Positions 22,421 to 31,029 of a DNA stretch of 36,887 bases are shown here, piece after piece (the stretch's first letter is position 1; every line of letters begins with the position of its first letter). A program made the position numbers and the translations under genes. The stretch lies in assembly GCF_008923205.2 (NCBI RefSeq), contig NZ_WBMS02000063.1:1-36887 (forward strand). The letters run 5' to 3'. Source of the stretch: Actinomadura physcomitrii. GTDB taxonomy: Bacteria > Actinomycetota > Actinomycetes > Streptosporangiales > Streptosporangiaceae. Under the pieces are notes generated by a model. That model did no database searches, was not told the origin of the DNA, and saw nothing but the letters and a program-made list of their open reading frames with translations.

Positions 22421-24601
22421 TCACCGGGCCCGGCAGAGCCGCAGCACGTTCGCCACGATCCGGTGCCCGGCGCCGCCCGCCGCGGTCAGGATCGACTCCG
22501 GATGGAACTGCACCGCCCACCGCCGCCGCTCCGCGTCCTCGATCGCCATCACGACGTCCCCGGTCAGCGCCGTCACCTCGAAGCCCTTCACCCGTTCCGG
22601 GGTGGCGTGCAGCGAGTGGTAGCGGGCCGCGGTGAACGCGCCGGCGAGCCCGTCGAACAGCGCGCCCCCGACCACCTCCACCCGACCCGGCTTGCCGTGC
22701 GACGGCTCCGGCAGTTGGGCCAGCTCCCCGCCCGCGTGCTCGACCATCGCCTGCAGGCCGAGGCACACCCCGAACACCGGCAGGTCCCGCTCGTCCAGGG
22801 CGTCCAGCAGCGCGCGGGTCGCGAAGTCCTCCGGACGGCCCGGGCCGGGCGACAGCACCACGAGATCCGGGGCGTGCTCGTCCAGCATCCGCATGGGGAA
22901 CCCGTGCCGCAGCGTGACGACCTCGGCGCCCTGCTGCCGGAAGTAGTCGGCGAGCGTGTTGACGAACGAGTCCTCGTGGTCGACGAGCAGCACCTTCAGT
23001 CCCTCGCCGGGCAGGTCCGCCGCCTGCTCGGGCTCCGGGTCCGGCACCCCGGCGGCCTGGCGCCGCGAGGCCTCCAGCGCCCCGAGCAGCGCGCTGGCCT
23101 TCAGGTGCGTCTCGCGCTCCTCCTCGTCGGGGTCGGAGTCGTACAGCAGCGTCGCGCCCGCCCGCACCGTCGCGATCCCGTCGCGGATCTGCGCGGTGCG
23201 CAGCGTCAGCCCGGTGTTCATCGACCCGTCGAACCCGACGCAGCCGACCGCTCCGCCGTACCAGCGGCGCGGCGAGTCCTCGTGGTCCTCGATGAACTGC
23301 ATCGCCCACGCCTTCGGCGCCCCGGTCACCGTCACCGCCCACATGTGGGTGAGGAAGGCGTCGAGCGCGTCGAAGCCGGGACGCAGCCGGCCCTCGATGT
23401 GGTCGACGGTGTGGATCAGCCGCGAGTACAACTCGATCTGCCGGCGGCCGAGCACCCGCACGCTGCCCGGCACGCACACCCGGGACTTGTCGTTGCGGTC
23501 GACGTCGGTGCACATCGTCAGCTCGGACTCGTCCTTGGCCGACGACAGGATCGTGCGGATCTGGACGGCGTCCTCCAGCGCGTCCCCGCCGCGCTTGATC
23601 GTGCCCGCGATCGGGCAGGTCTCCACCCGGTCGCCGGTGACGCGGACGAACATCTCCGGCGACGCGCCGACCAGGTACTCCCCGTCGCCGAGGTTGAACA
23701 TGAACTCGTACGGCGCCGGGTTGGTCTCGCGGAGCCGCTCGAAGAACACCGCGGGCGCGTCGCAGCGCCCGTACATGGCGTGGCCGGGCGTCACCTCGAA
23801 CAGGTCGCCCCGCACGAACTTCTCCTTGGCTTCCCGCACCATCCGCGCGTACACGCCCGGCACCGGCTGCGGCGGCAGCTCGCGGTGCGCGGGGGCGGGC
23901 GTCGGCTCGGTGGCGCGCGGCATCCCCGCCGTGCTCGCGCCGTCCACCTCGAACTCGTACGACATGCGGTGCGAGGTCTCGCGCTTGCGGTCGACGACGA
24001 CCATCTCATCGGCCAGGTGGAGCACGAGGTCGCGCTGGTCGGCCGGCCGCTCCAGGCGCGTCCGCAGCGGCTCGAACTGCAGCGACAGGTCGTAGCCGAA
24101 CGCCCCGTACAGGCCGAGGTGCGGGTCGTCGCAGCGGAACAGGTCGATCACCGCGCGCAGCGCCGTGAAGACGGTCGGCTGGCGGCTGCGGTCCTCCTCG
24201 GCGAAGAACTCCTCCGTGGGCGGGACGAAGACCGCGAACTCCCCCGGCCCGTCCGCGCGGACCTCGCCGACCGGGCGCAGCGCCCCCGCCACCGCCGGCA
24301 GGACGACGCGGCCCCGGCCGTTCAGCGCGCGGACGGCCACGGTCCGGCCGCGCGCGACGATCTCCAGGCACGGGTCGACGTAGGCCATGTGCCAGCGGCT
24401 GTAGCGGCCGGGATACTCCATGCCGGAGCTGAGCACGCCCCCGCGCCGCTCCCCCACGGCCGCGACGAGGGCGTTCAGCACGTCGGACTTGCGCTCGGAG
24501 TCGACCGGGACGGCGGTACGGGTCACCCGCACGCCTCCGGCGGTGACGAACCCGCCGGTCCCTGCCTGATGGACGTCGGCCTGCTGTGAGACGGTCTCCA
24601 C
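22421..24601 (-). CDS. trpEG: Anthranilate synthase, fused TrpE-TrpG
   Basis: This 726-aa bifunctional enzyme turns chorismate and glutamine into anthranilate, the first step of tryptophan synthesis. The TrpE part has SSGMEYPGRYSRWHMAYVDPC, GTIKRGGDALEDA, CTDVDRNDKSRVCVPGS and VTGAPKAWAM. The class I glutamine amidotransferase begins LLVDHEDSFVNTLADYF and has Cys613 (GVCLGLQ), His700 and Glu702 (FHPES). Order and length match the fused form known in rhizobia and some actinobacteria rather than separate trpE and trpG. GTG 24601 is preferred because GAGGGG lies 8 nt upstream; GTG 24631 in the same frame lies inside a leader hairpin. Other trp genes are absent here. Confidence 0.95.
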   Translation of the reverse strand: METVSQQADVHQAGTGGFVTAGGVRVTRTAVPVDSERKSDVLNALVAAVGERRGGVLSSGMEYPGRYSRWHMAYVDPCLEIVARGRTVAVRALNGRGRVVLPAVAGALRPVGEVRADGPGEFAVFVPPTEEFFAEEDRSRQPTVFTALRAVIDLFRCDDPHLGLYGAFGYDLSLQFEPLRTRLERPADQRDLVLHLADEMVVVDRKRETSHRMSYEFEVDGASTAGMPRATEPTPAPAHRELPPQPVPGVYARMVREAKEKFVRGDLFEVTPGHAMYGRCDAPAVFFERLRETNPAPYEFMFNLGDGEYLVGASPEMFVRVTGDRVETCPIAGTIKRGGDALEDAVQIRTILSSAKDESELTMCTDVDRNDKSRVCVPGSVRVLGRRQIELYSRLIHTVDHIEGRLRPGFDALDAFLTHMWAVTVTGAPKAWAMQFIEDHEDSPRRWYGGAVGCVGFDGSMNTGLTLRTAQIRDGIATVRAGATLLYDSDPDEEERETHLKASALLGALEASRRQAAGVPDPEPEQAADLPGEGLKVLLVDHEDSFVNTLADYFRQQGAEVVTLRHGFPMRMLDEHAPDLVVLSPGPGRPEDFATRALLDALDERDLPVFGVCLGLQAMVEHAGGELAQLPEPSHGKPGRVEVVGGALFDGLAGAFTAARYHSLHATPERVKGFEVTALTGDVVMAIEDAERRRWAVQFHPESILTAAGGAGHRIVANVLRLCRAR

Positions 24602-24703
24602 CGCGGTGGCCCCTCGTTTCGGGCCCTGCACCGGCGGACGACGAGAAACGACCGCCGGTGAGGGCGGTCGCCTGGTCTAGGACATGCACGAACCGGCGCC
24701 GCC
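24602..24703 (-). promoter_or_regulatory. trp attenuator: alternative hairpins in the trpEG leader
   Basis: On the minus-strand RNA, CCGCCGGU occurs twice: at 24728-24721 (overlapping the start of the Trp codons of the leader peptide) and at 24637-24630. Both can pair with ACCGGCGG at 24659-24652. A competing hairpin pairs ACCGCC (24668-24663) with GGCGGU (24656-24651). An 8-bp stem, GGCGCCGC-tgag-GCGGCGCC (24714-24695), covers the end of the leader peptide. Mutually exclusive folds of this kind are the hallmark of ribosome-mediated attenuation. Confidence 0.7.
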
Positions 24704-24742
24704 TCAGCGGCGCCACCACCACCGGCGGGTCGCGGTTCGCAT
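24704..24742 (-). CDS. trpL: trp leader peptide
   Basis: This 12-codon ORF encodes MRTATRRWWWRR, with three consecutive UGG codons (24721-24713), and lies upstream of trpEG on the same strand. It has no ribosome site; a -10-like TAGCCT (24756-24751) ends 8 nt before the ATG, so it is probably leaderless. Its stop is inside the first leader hairpin. Stalling at the Trp codons when charged tRNA-Trp is scarce would alter folding and relieve attenuation. Confidence 0.8.
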   Translation of the reverse strand: MRTATRRWWWRR

Positions 24743-24979
24743 ACGGGGAGGCTACCAGTGCCGGCCCGCGGGCGGCGACCCCGCCGGGCCGCCCCCGGGA
24801 GCCGGCCCGTGCGGCGGGGCCGAACAGCGCGTCCACCTGCTGGAACGATCCAGCCAACTCGTGCCGGAGCCGAGATCGGGCCGTTACCGCCGGTGGATAG
24901 CCTTTCCCGGCTCCACCCCTGGCAGGGTCCGTCTCGCGATCCGGGCGGACCCCGTGCCGCACGCACGAGGAGGATCCCC

Positions 24980-25204
24980 TTGGCCTCACAAGACCCACCG
25001 GAGCCGGCGCGGCGCTCCGACCGCAGCCCGTGGAACTGGCTGCTGATCGTCCCCATCGTCATCCCGCTGCTGACCTTCCTGTTCAACAGCGACGGTCCGC
25101 GGCTCGCCGGGTTCCCGGCCTTCTACTGGATGCAGCTCGCCTTCATCCCGCTCGGCGTCGCCTGCACCGTCATCGTGTACCTCATGACGCGGAAGAGGGA
25201 CTGA
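24980..25204 (+). CDS. DUF3311 small membrane protein, symporter partner
   Basis: This 74-aa protein has two membrane helices (WNWLLIVPIVIPLLTFLF and FYWMQLAFIPLGVACTVIVYLM) and a basic tail, TRKRD, as in DUF3311. Start TTG 24980 is inferred from GAGGAGG (24968-24974) 5 nt upstream; no ATG or GTG fits. It ends 3 nt before the sodium:solute symporter gene. DUF3311 proteins regularly pair with such symporters and are thought to be accessory subunits, as MctB is for MctC in Corynebacterium. Confidence 0.85.
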   Translation: MASQDPPEPARRSDRSPWNWLLIVPIVIPLLTFLFNSDGPRLAGFPAFYWMQLAFIPLGVACTVIVYLMTRKRD

Positions 25205-25207
25205 CCC

Positions 25208-26818
25208 ATGGCGCACGGGCACACGACCGAGATGGTCGTCTTCGTGGTGCTGTTCCTGCTGGTCAGCGGGCTGGGCTTCGTCGCCGCGCGGTGGCGGCGG
25301 CCGGACAGCATGCACTCGCTGGACGAATGGGGCCTCGGCGGCCGCAGCTTCGGCAGCTGGATCACCTGGTTCCTGATCGGCGGCGACCTCTACACCGCCT
25401 ACACGTTCGTCGCCGTCCCGGCCCTGGTGTTCGGGGCGGGCGCGGCGGGCTTCTACGCCGTCCCCTACACGATCGTCGTCTACCCGCTGGTGTTCCTCGT
25501 GCTGATCCGGCTGTGGTCGGTGTCGCACGTGCACGGGTTCGTCACGCCCGCGGACTTCGTCCGGGCCCGGTTCGGCTCGCCGACGCTGGCGCTGGTCATC
25601 GCGATCACCGGCATCGTCGCCACGATGCCCTACATCGCGCTGCAGCTGGTCGGCATCCAGGCCGTGCTGAAGACGATGGGCGTCAACGGGCACTGGCCGC
25701 TGATCATCGCGTTCATCGTGCTGGCGGCCTACACCTACCAGTCCGGGCTGCGCGCCCCGGCGCTGATCGCCTTCGTCAAGGACCTGCTGATCTACCTGGT
25801 GATCATCGTCGCGGTGCTGTACATCCCGCACAAGCTGGGCGGCTGGGGGGACGTGTTCGACGCGGCGGAGGCCAAGTTCGCCAAGACCCCGGCGCCGGCG
25901 GACGGCGTCCTGCTGAACGGCGCCAACCAGCTGAACTACGCGATGCTGGCGTTCGGCTCGGCGCTGGCGCTGTTCCTCTACCCGCACAGCGTCACCGGCG
26001 TGCTGGCGAGCAGGAACCGCAACGTGATCAAGCGGAACATGGCGGCGCTGCCGGCCTACAGCTTCGTGCTCGGGCTGATCGCGCTGCTCGGCTTCATGGC
26101 GATCGCGGCCGGCGTCAAGCCGGTCGTGACCGACGGCAGCCCGGACACCAACACGGTCGTCCCGCTGCTGTTCGACCACATGTTCCCGAACTGGTTCGCG
26201 GGCGTCGCCTACGCCGCCGTCGGCATCGGCGCGCTCGTCCCGGCGGCGATCATGTCGATCGCGGCGGCGAACCTGTTCACCCGCAACATCTACAAGGAGT
26301 ACCTGCACAAGGACGCGTCCGAGAAGCAGGAGGCGCTGGTCAGCAAGCTGGTCTCGCTGGTGGTCAAGATCGGCGCGGTGCTGTGCATCCTGGTGCTGGA
26401 CCCGCAGTTCTCGATCGACCTGCAGCTGATCGGCGGCGTCATCATCCTGCAGACGCTGCCGTCGGTGGCGCTCGGCCTGGTCACCCGCTGGTTCCACCGC
26501 GGCGCGCTGATCGCCGGCTGGGCCGCGGGCATGATCGCGGGGCTGTGGATGCTGTACGACATCCCGAACCCGGCCAAGCACAAGGCGCACTTCGGCGGCT
26601 CGGCGTACAGCCTGAGCGACCTCGGCCTGGACACCGACAAGACGATCTACGTCGGCATGCTCGCGCTGGCCGTGAACCTGGTCGTCGCCGTGGTGGCGAC
26701 CCTGGTCTGCCGCGCGGCCAAGCTGCAGGACGGCGAGGACGCCACCCGCGAGGCCGACTACCTGGCCGACGAGGGCGACCCGAAGGTCAAGGACCTGGAG
26801 GTCAGCGGCAGCACCTGA
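25208..26818 (+). CDS. mctP: Sodium:solute symporter, monocarboxylate uptake (MctP-like)
   Basis: This 536-aa membrane protein of the SSS family has about 13 helices. Typical segments are GGRSFGSWITWFLIGGDLYTAYTFVAVPALVFGAGAAGFYAVPY (helices 2-3), ITGIVATMPYIALQLVGIQAVL, and FLYPHSVTGVLASRNRNVIKRN. These resemble the MctP/MctC group that imports acetate, propionate, pyruvate or lactate. It is co-transcribed with the DUF3311 partner and followed by two tandem inverted repeats. A nearby isocitrate lyase and acyl-CoA dehydrogenase fit growth on short organic acids, though co-regulation is not shown. The exact substrate is an inference. Confidence 0.88.
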   Translation: MAHGHTTEMVVFVVLFLLVSGLGFVAARWRRPDSMHSLDEWGLGGRSFGSWITWFLIGGDLYTAYTFVAVPALVFGAGAAGFYAVPYTIVVYPLVFLVLIRLWSVSHVHGFVTPADFVRARFGSPTLALVIAITGIVATMPYIALQLVGIQAVLKTMGVNGHWPLIIAFIVLAAYTYQSGLRAPALIAFVKDLLIYLVIIVAVLYIPHKLGGWGDVFDAAEAKFAKTPAPADGVLLNGANQLNYAMLAFGSALALFLYPHSVTGVLASRNRNVIKRNMAALPAYSFVLGLIALLGFMAIAAGVKPVVTDGSPDTNTVVPLLFDHMFPNWFAGVAYAAVGIGALVPAAIMSIAAANLFTRNIYKEYLHKDASEKQEALVSKLVSLVVKIGAVLCILVLDPQFSIDLQLIGGVIILQTLPSVALGLVTRWFHRGALIAGWAAGMIAGLWMLYDIPNPAKHKAHFGGSAYSLSDLGLDTDKTIYVGMLALAVNLVVAVVATLVCRAAKLQDGEDATREADYLADEGDPKVKDLEVSGST

Positions 26819-26834
26819 TCCGGCCGGATCAGGT
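26813..26834. repeat. Perfect 22-bp palindrome over the mctP stop codon
   Basis: ACCTGATCCGG and CCGGATCAGGT abut directly, with the stop TGA (26816-26818) inside the left arm. Without a loop it would fold poorly as RNA, so a DNA-binding site or chance recombination remnant is as likely as a terminator part. Confidence 0.55.
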
Positions 26835-26840
26835 CCCGTC

Positions 26841-26877
26841 CCGGCCCGCGGCGCGTCCCACGCGCGCCGCGGGCCGG
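26841..26877 (+). terminator. 15-bp hairpin terminator after mctP
   Basis: CCGGCCCGCGGCGCG (26841-26855) pairs perfectly with CGCGCCGCGGGCCGG (26863-26877) around a 7-nt loop, 22 nt after the mctP stop. It lies between convergent genes and may stop transcription from both sides. Confidence 0.8.
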
Positions 26878-26968
26878 TTCCGTTCGCGCCGGTTCCCCGG
26901 ACGGCCCGGCAACGCCGGCGGGTGCCGCGCCTACGCCTCGGACACCCCGGACGCCCCGGAACCGCGGG

Positions 26969-27433
26969 TCAGGCCCGGCCGTAGGAGTCCTCGAGGCGCT
27001 CGATGTCGTCCTCGTCGAAGTGCCCGAACGCGATCTCCATGACCCGGACCGCGGGGCCGTCCGAGCCCAGCCGGTGCGTCTGCCCCGCCCGGATCAGGAC
27101 CCGCTCCCCCACCTCGGGCAGCGTCCGCCGGCCCGCCACCTCGAACACCGCGCCGGGGTCCAGCGCGACCCACAGCTCGTCGCGGTCGCGGTGCCGCTGC
27201 AGGCTGAGCCGCTGCCCCGGCTCCACGTAGATGATCTTCACGGTGGACGGCTCGTTCAGCGTGAACTGCTCGAAGGCGCCCCAGGGGCGGTGCTCGGTCA
27301 GCACCTCCGGCTCGTCCCGGGCCCCCTCCCGCTCGGGCGCGGCGGCGGGCCGCGCGGGCCCGCCGGTCTGCGCGCCGGCGTCGGTCTGCGCGCGGGCGTC
27401 GGTCGGCACGGGCACGTCGGTCTGCACGGTCAC
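26969..27433 (-). CDS. Cupin protein, type II phosphomannose isomerase-like domain
   Basis: This 154-aa protein has a disordered, Thr/Pro/Ala-rich N-terminus (about residues 1-50) and a cupin domain resembling the C-terminal module of bifunctional mannose-1-phosphate guanylyltransferase/phosphomannose isomerase: RPWGAFEQFTLNEPSTVKIIYVEPGQRLSLQRHRDRDELWVAL and ending EIAFGHFDEDDIERLEDSYGR. Metal-binding His residues are in QRHRDRDE and QTHRL. The guanylyltransferase domain is absent. GTG 27433 overlaps the stop of the upstream TetR gene (GTGA). It could isomerise mannose-6-phosphate or be a sugar-binding relative. The link to the regulator is unexplained. Confidence 0.85.
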   Translation of the reverse strand: MTVQTDVPVPTDARAQTDAGAQTGGPARPAAAPEREGARDEPEVLTEHRPWGAFEQFTLNEPSTVKIIYVEPGQRLSLQRHRDRDELWVALDPGAVFEVAGRRTLPEVGERVLIRAGQTHRLGSDGPAVRVMEIAFGHFDEDDIERLEDSYGRA

Positions 27434-28086
27434 CTCTGGATTCGCGGGTCGGGGAACAGGTGCGGGGCGCGGGCGCCGGACGCGGCCGCCGGCAGCCCGC
27501 CGAGGACGAGGTCGGCGAGGCCGTCCACGACGGCCTCCCGCGGCACCTCGTCGGCCTGGTCGAGCCACCAGTCGCCGGCGGTCTGCACCATGCCCACGAT
27601 CGCGTGGCCCCACACGTAGGCGCGGGTGCGGTCCGCCATCTCGCCCTCGGCGATCATCACCTCGGCCAGCTCCCGGCTCACGTCGCGGATCATCGTGCTC
27701 ATCGCGCTGTGCGTGGCGGTGTCCTCCGCGCTCGCCCGGTGCATCAGGAAGCGGTAGAGGTTGAGGTTCTTGGAGATCGTCGCCAGGTAGGTGTCGATGG
27801 TGGACCGGGTGCGCGCGCGGATCGTGTCGTCCCGGGAGAACTCCTCCCGGATGCCCTCGATCAGCTTGCGCGTGTGCCGCTCGGCGAGCGCCTGGTACAG
27901 GCCGCTCTTGTCGCCGAAGTGGCGGTAGAGGATCGGCTTGCTGATGCCCGCCTCGGCGGCGATCGCGGCCATCGAGGCCTCGGGCCCCTCGCGCTGGATG
28001 ACCCGGTCCGCCGCCTCGAGCAGGGCGCGCCTGCGGCCGGGATCGCGTCTGGATCCCGGTGTCCTGCGGCCCGCTTCGCCCGTCAT
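27430..28086 (-). CDS. TetR/AcrR family transcriptional regulator
   Basis: This 218-aa protein has a canonical TetR helix-turn-helix: ALLEAADRVIQREGPEASMAAIAAEAGISKPILYRHFGDKSGLYQAL (residues about 22-68). The helical ligand domain includes YRFLMHRASAEDTATHSAM and YVWGHAIVGMVQTAGDWWLD, a type common among regulators of fatty-acid and lipid genes in actinobacteria. ATG 28086 is chosen: a -10-like TACGGT (28101-28096) lies 9 nt upstream and upstream residues are not TetR-like. It is translationally coupled to the cupin gene. A near-palindrome, TGTTACC-c-GGTGACA, at 28181-28195 in the divergent gap may be its operator. Confidence 0.92.
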   Translation of the reverse strand: MTGEAGRRTPGSRRDPGRRRALLEAADRVIQREGPEASMAAIAAEAGISKPILYRHFGDKSGLYQALAERHTRKLIEGIREEFSRDDTIRARTRSTIDTYLATISKNLNLYRFLMHRASAEDTATHSAMSTMIRDVSRELAEVMIAEGEMADRTRAYVWGHAIVGMVQTAGDWWLDQADEVPREAVVDGLADLVLGGLPAAASGARAPHLFPDPRIQR

Positions 28087-28180
28087 GGTGCGATCACCGT
28101 AGCCGCACGGGGCCCGCGGGGCGCGCGGGGGTCGGGATGAGCGCAGGACGGACGGGCACACACCGAACGGTATCCGCGGG

Positions 28181-28195
28181 TGTTACCCGGTGACA
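28181..28195. promoter_or_regulatory. Near-palindrome upstream of the TetR gene
   Basis: TGTTACC-c-GGTGACA pairs at 6 of 7 positions. It lies about 95 nt upstream of the TetR start and 100 nt upstream of the divergent repeat-protein gene. The half-site TGTTACC recurs upstream of the acyl-CoA dehydrogenase at 30946. Confidence 0.4.
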
Positions 28196-28295
28196 ACACC
28201 ACCTGGCCTGGGAGTTGTCCGCCGCGCCGCGCCCTTCCCGGCAGGCGGCCGCAGCGGCTACCGTGATCGGTGGCCGGCGTGAGGAGGTCGCGAGG

Positions 28296-29663
28296 GTGCG
28301 GACGCTCTACTCGGTGCGGCTGGAGGGCGTCGCGGTCAACCCCGCCGCCCCGGTCGAGTACCTGCTGCTGATCCTGGAGCGCGCCGAACCGCGCATGCGG
28401 CACGCGCTGCTGCGCCGCGCGGGCGTGCCGGACGAGGTCTACGCGGCCGCCGCCCGCCATCCCGACCCCCACGTCCGGCGCCTGGTCGCCGTCTCGGGCC
28501 ACGCGCCGGTGGAGCTGCGCGCGCCGCTCGCCGGCGATCCCGACCCGATCGTGCGCCGGGCGCTCGCCGCGATCCCCGAAGAGCGGGAGCCGGGCAGACC
28601 CCTGCCCGCGGAGGTCCTCCGGCGGCTGGCCGCCGACCCGGACCCCGGCGTCCGCGACGCCGTGACCGACCGCGACCTTCCCGACGACGTCCGCGCGGCG
28701 CTCGCGGCCGATCCGGACGCGCGGGTCCGCCGCGGCGCCCTGCTCACCTGGCCGGAACCTCCGGAGGGGATCGTCGACGCGGCGCTCGAGGACCCCGATC
28801 CGGGGGTCCGGCGGACGGCGGTCTCGCGCGCCGCCCACCGCCGCCCGGAGCTGGCCGCGCCGCTGCTGGCCGCCGGGGACCCGGGCGCCGTGGCCCGCGT
28901 CCCGCTGGACCCCGGGCAGGCGGCCGCGCTGTGCCGGGACGGGCGGGACGCCGTCCGCAAGGCCGTCGCCGCCAACCCGAGCCTGCCGCCCGACCTCGTC
29001 GCCGTCCTGGCCTGCGACCCCGAGCACGAGGTGCGGCTCGCGGTGTCGCTGCGCCCCGAGCTGAGCGAGGAGCAGCGCGCGGCGATCGACTACCGCGTCG
29101 GTCCCGAGGACCGCCTCAGGCCGCCGGGCTGGTTCTGGGACCGGCTGGACGACCTCGACCTGATGCGCCGGTACGCCACGTCCGCGCACACCGGGCTGCG
29201 CCGGTTCGCGGCCTACAGCCCGCACCTGCCGCCCGACCTGGTCGCGCGGCTGGCGGGCGACGAGGACTTCGTCGTCCGGCTGCTGCTGTCGGAGAAGCAT
29301 CCCGATCCACCTGGTGAGCTGCTGCTGTCGGTCGCCCTGGAGTCGCGCTTCGTCACCCGGCTCGACCGCACCGGGCACCCGAACTTCCCGCGCGCGGGCC
29401 TCGCCCGGCTGGCGGAGTCCGACGATCCCGGCGCGCGGATCCTGGCGCTGCGCGACCCGGAGCTGCCGGTGCGGGCCCTCGATCGGCTCAGCCGGGACGG
29501 CGCGCCGAGCGTGCGCGCCGCGGCGGCGCGCGACGCCCGGCTGCCGGAGCCCCGGCTGCTGGAGCTGCTCGACGACCCGGACGCGGCCTGGAGCGCGGCG
29601 CGCAACCCGGGCCTGCCCGTGCCGGTGATGAAGCGGATCCTGTACGACGCCGCGATCATCTAG
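28296..29663 (+). CDS. Leucine-rich-repeat-variant/HEAT-like repeat protein
   Basis: This 455-aa protein is built of many ~24-residue helical repeats with the consensus LA.DPDP.VRRAVA, for example RHPDPHVRRLVAVSGHAPVEL, ADPDPGVRDAVTDRDLPDDV and ANPSLPPDLVAVLACDPEHEVR. This matches the LRV family or HEAT-like solenoids. There is no signal peptide, membrane helix or catalytic motif, so a protein-binding scaffold is likely. GTG 28296 is chosen because GAGGAGG (28281-28287) lies 8 nt upstream; the frame is open from 28215. A -10-like TACCGT is at 28259-28264. No cysteine cluster like that of the Azotobacter LRV protein is visible. Confidence 0.85.
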   Translation: MRTLYSVRLEGVAVNPAAPVEYLLLILERAEPRMRHALLRRAGVPDEVYAAAARHPDPHVRRLVAVSGHAPVELRAPLAGDPDPIVRRALAAIPEEREPGRPLPAEVLRRLAADPDPGVRDAVTDRDLPDDVRAALAADPDARVRRGALLTWPEPPEGIVDAALEDPDPGVRRTAVSRAAHRRPELAAPLLAAGDPGAVARVPLDPGQAAALCRDGRDAVRKAVAANPSLPPDLVAVLACDPEHEVRLAVSLRPELSEEQRAAIDYRVGPEDRLRPPGWFWDRLDDLDLMRRYATSAHTGLRRFAAYSPHLPPDLVARLAGDEDFVVRLLLSEKHPDPPGELLLSVALESRFVTRLDRTGHPNFPRAGLARLAESDDPGARILALRDPELPVRALDRLSRDGAPSVRAAAARDARLPEPRLLELLDDPDAAWSAARNPGLPVPVMKRILYDAAII

Positions 29664-29687
29664 CGGCGCCCGTCCGGCGCCGGGGCG

Positions 29688-30917
<1,230 letters not shown>

Positions 30918-30945
30918 GATTATTGACCCTTTCTCCAATATCGCC

Positions 30946-30987
30946 TGTTACCAACGGTAGCAGCTTTGGGTGCTACCGCGGGTAACA
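30946..30987. promoter_or_regulatory. Paired operator sites of the acyl-CoA dehydrogenase gene
   Basis: TGTTACCAACGGTAGCA (30946-30962) and TGCTACCGCGGGTAACA (30971-30987) are two 17-bp near-palindromes built on TACC-N3-GGTA, each with 6 of 7 arm positions paired. The two copies are inverted relative to each other and 25 bp apart centre to centre. They start 29 nt upstream of the ATG, so they overlie the promoter. A TetR-type repressor responding to acyl-CoA is inferred. Confidence 0.65.
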
Positions 30988-31029
30988 CCGTGGCCGGAGT
31001 CACAGCCGCGGAGCGAGGGGCGGCGCGGG

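Noticed and set aside
28181..28200. Longer inverted repeat GTGTT...AACAC at the tetR promoter
   Set aside because: Only the outer five bases pair symmetrically; the inner near-palindrome TGTTACC-c-GGTGACA is the better candidate.
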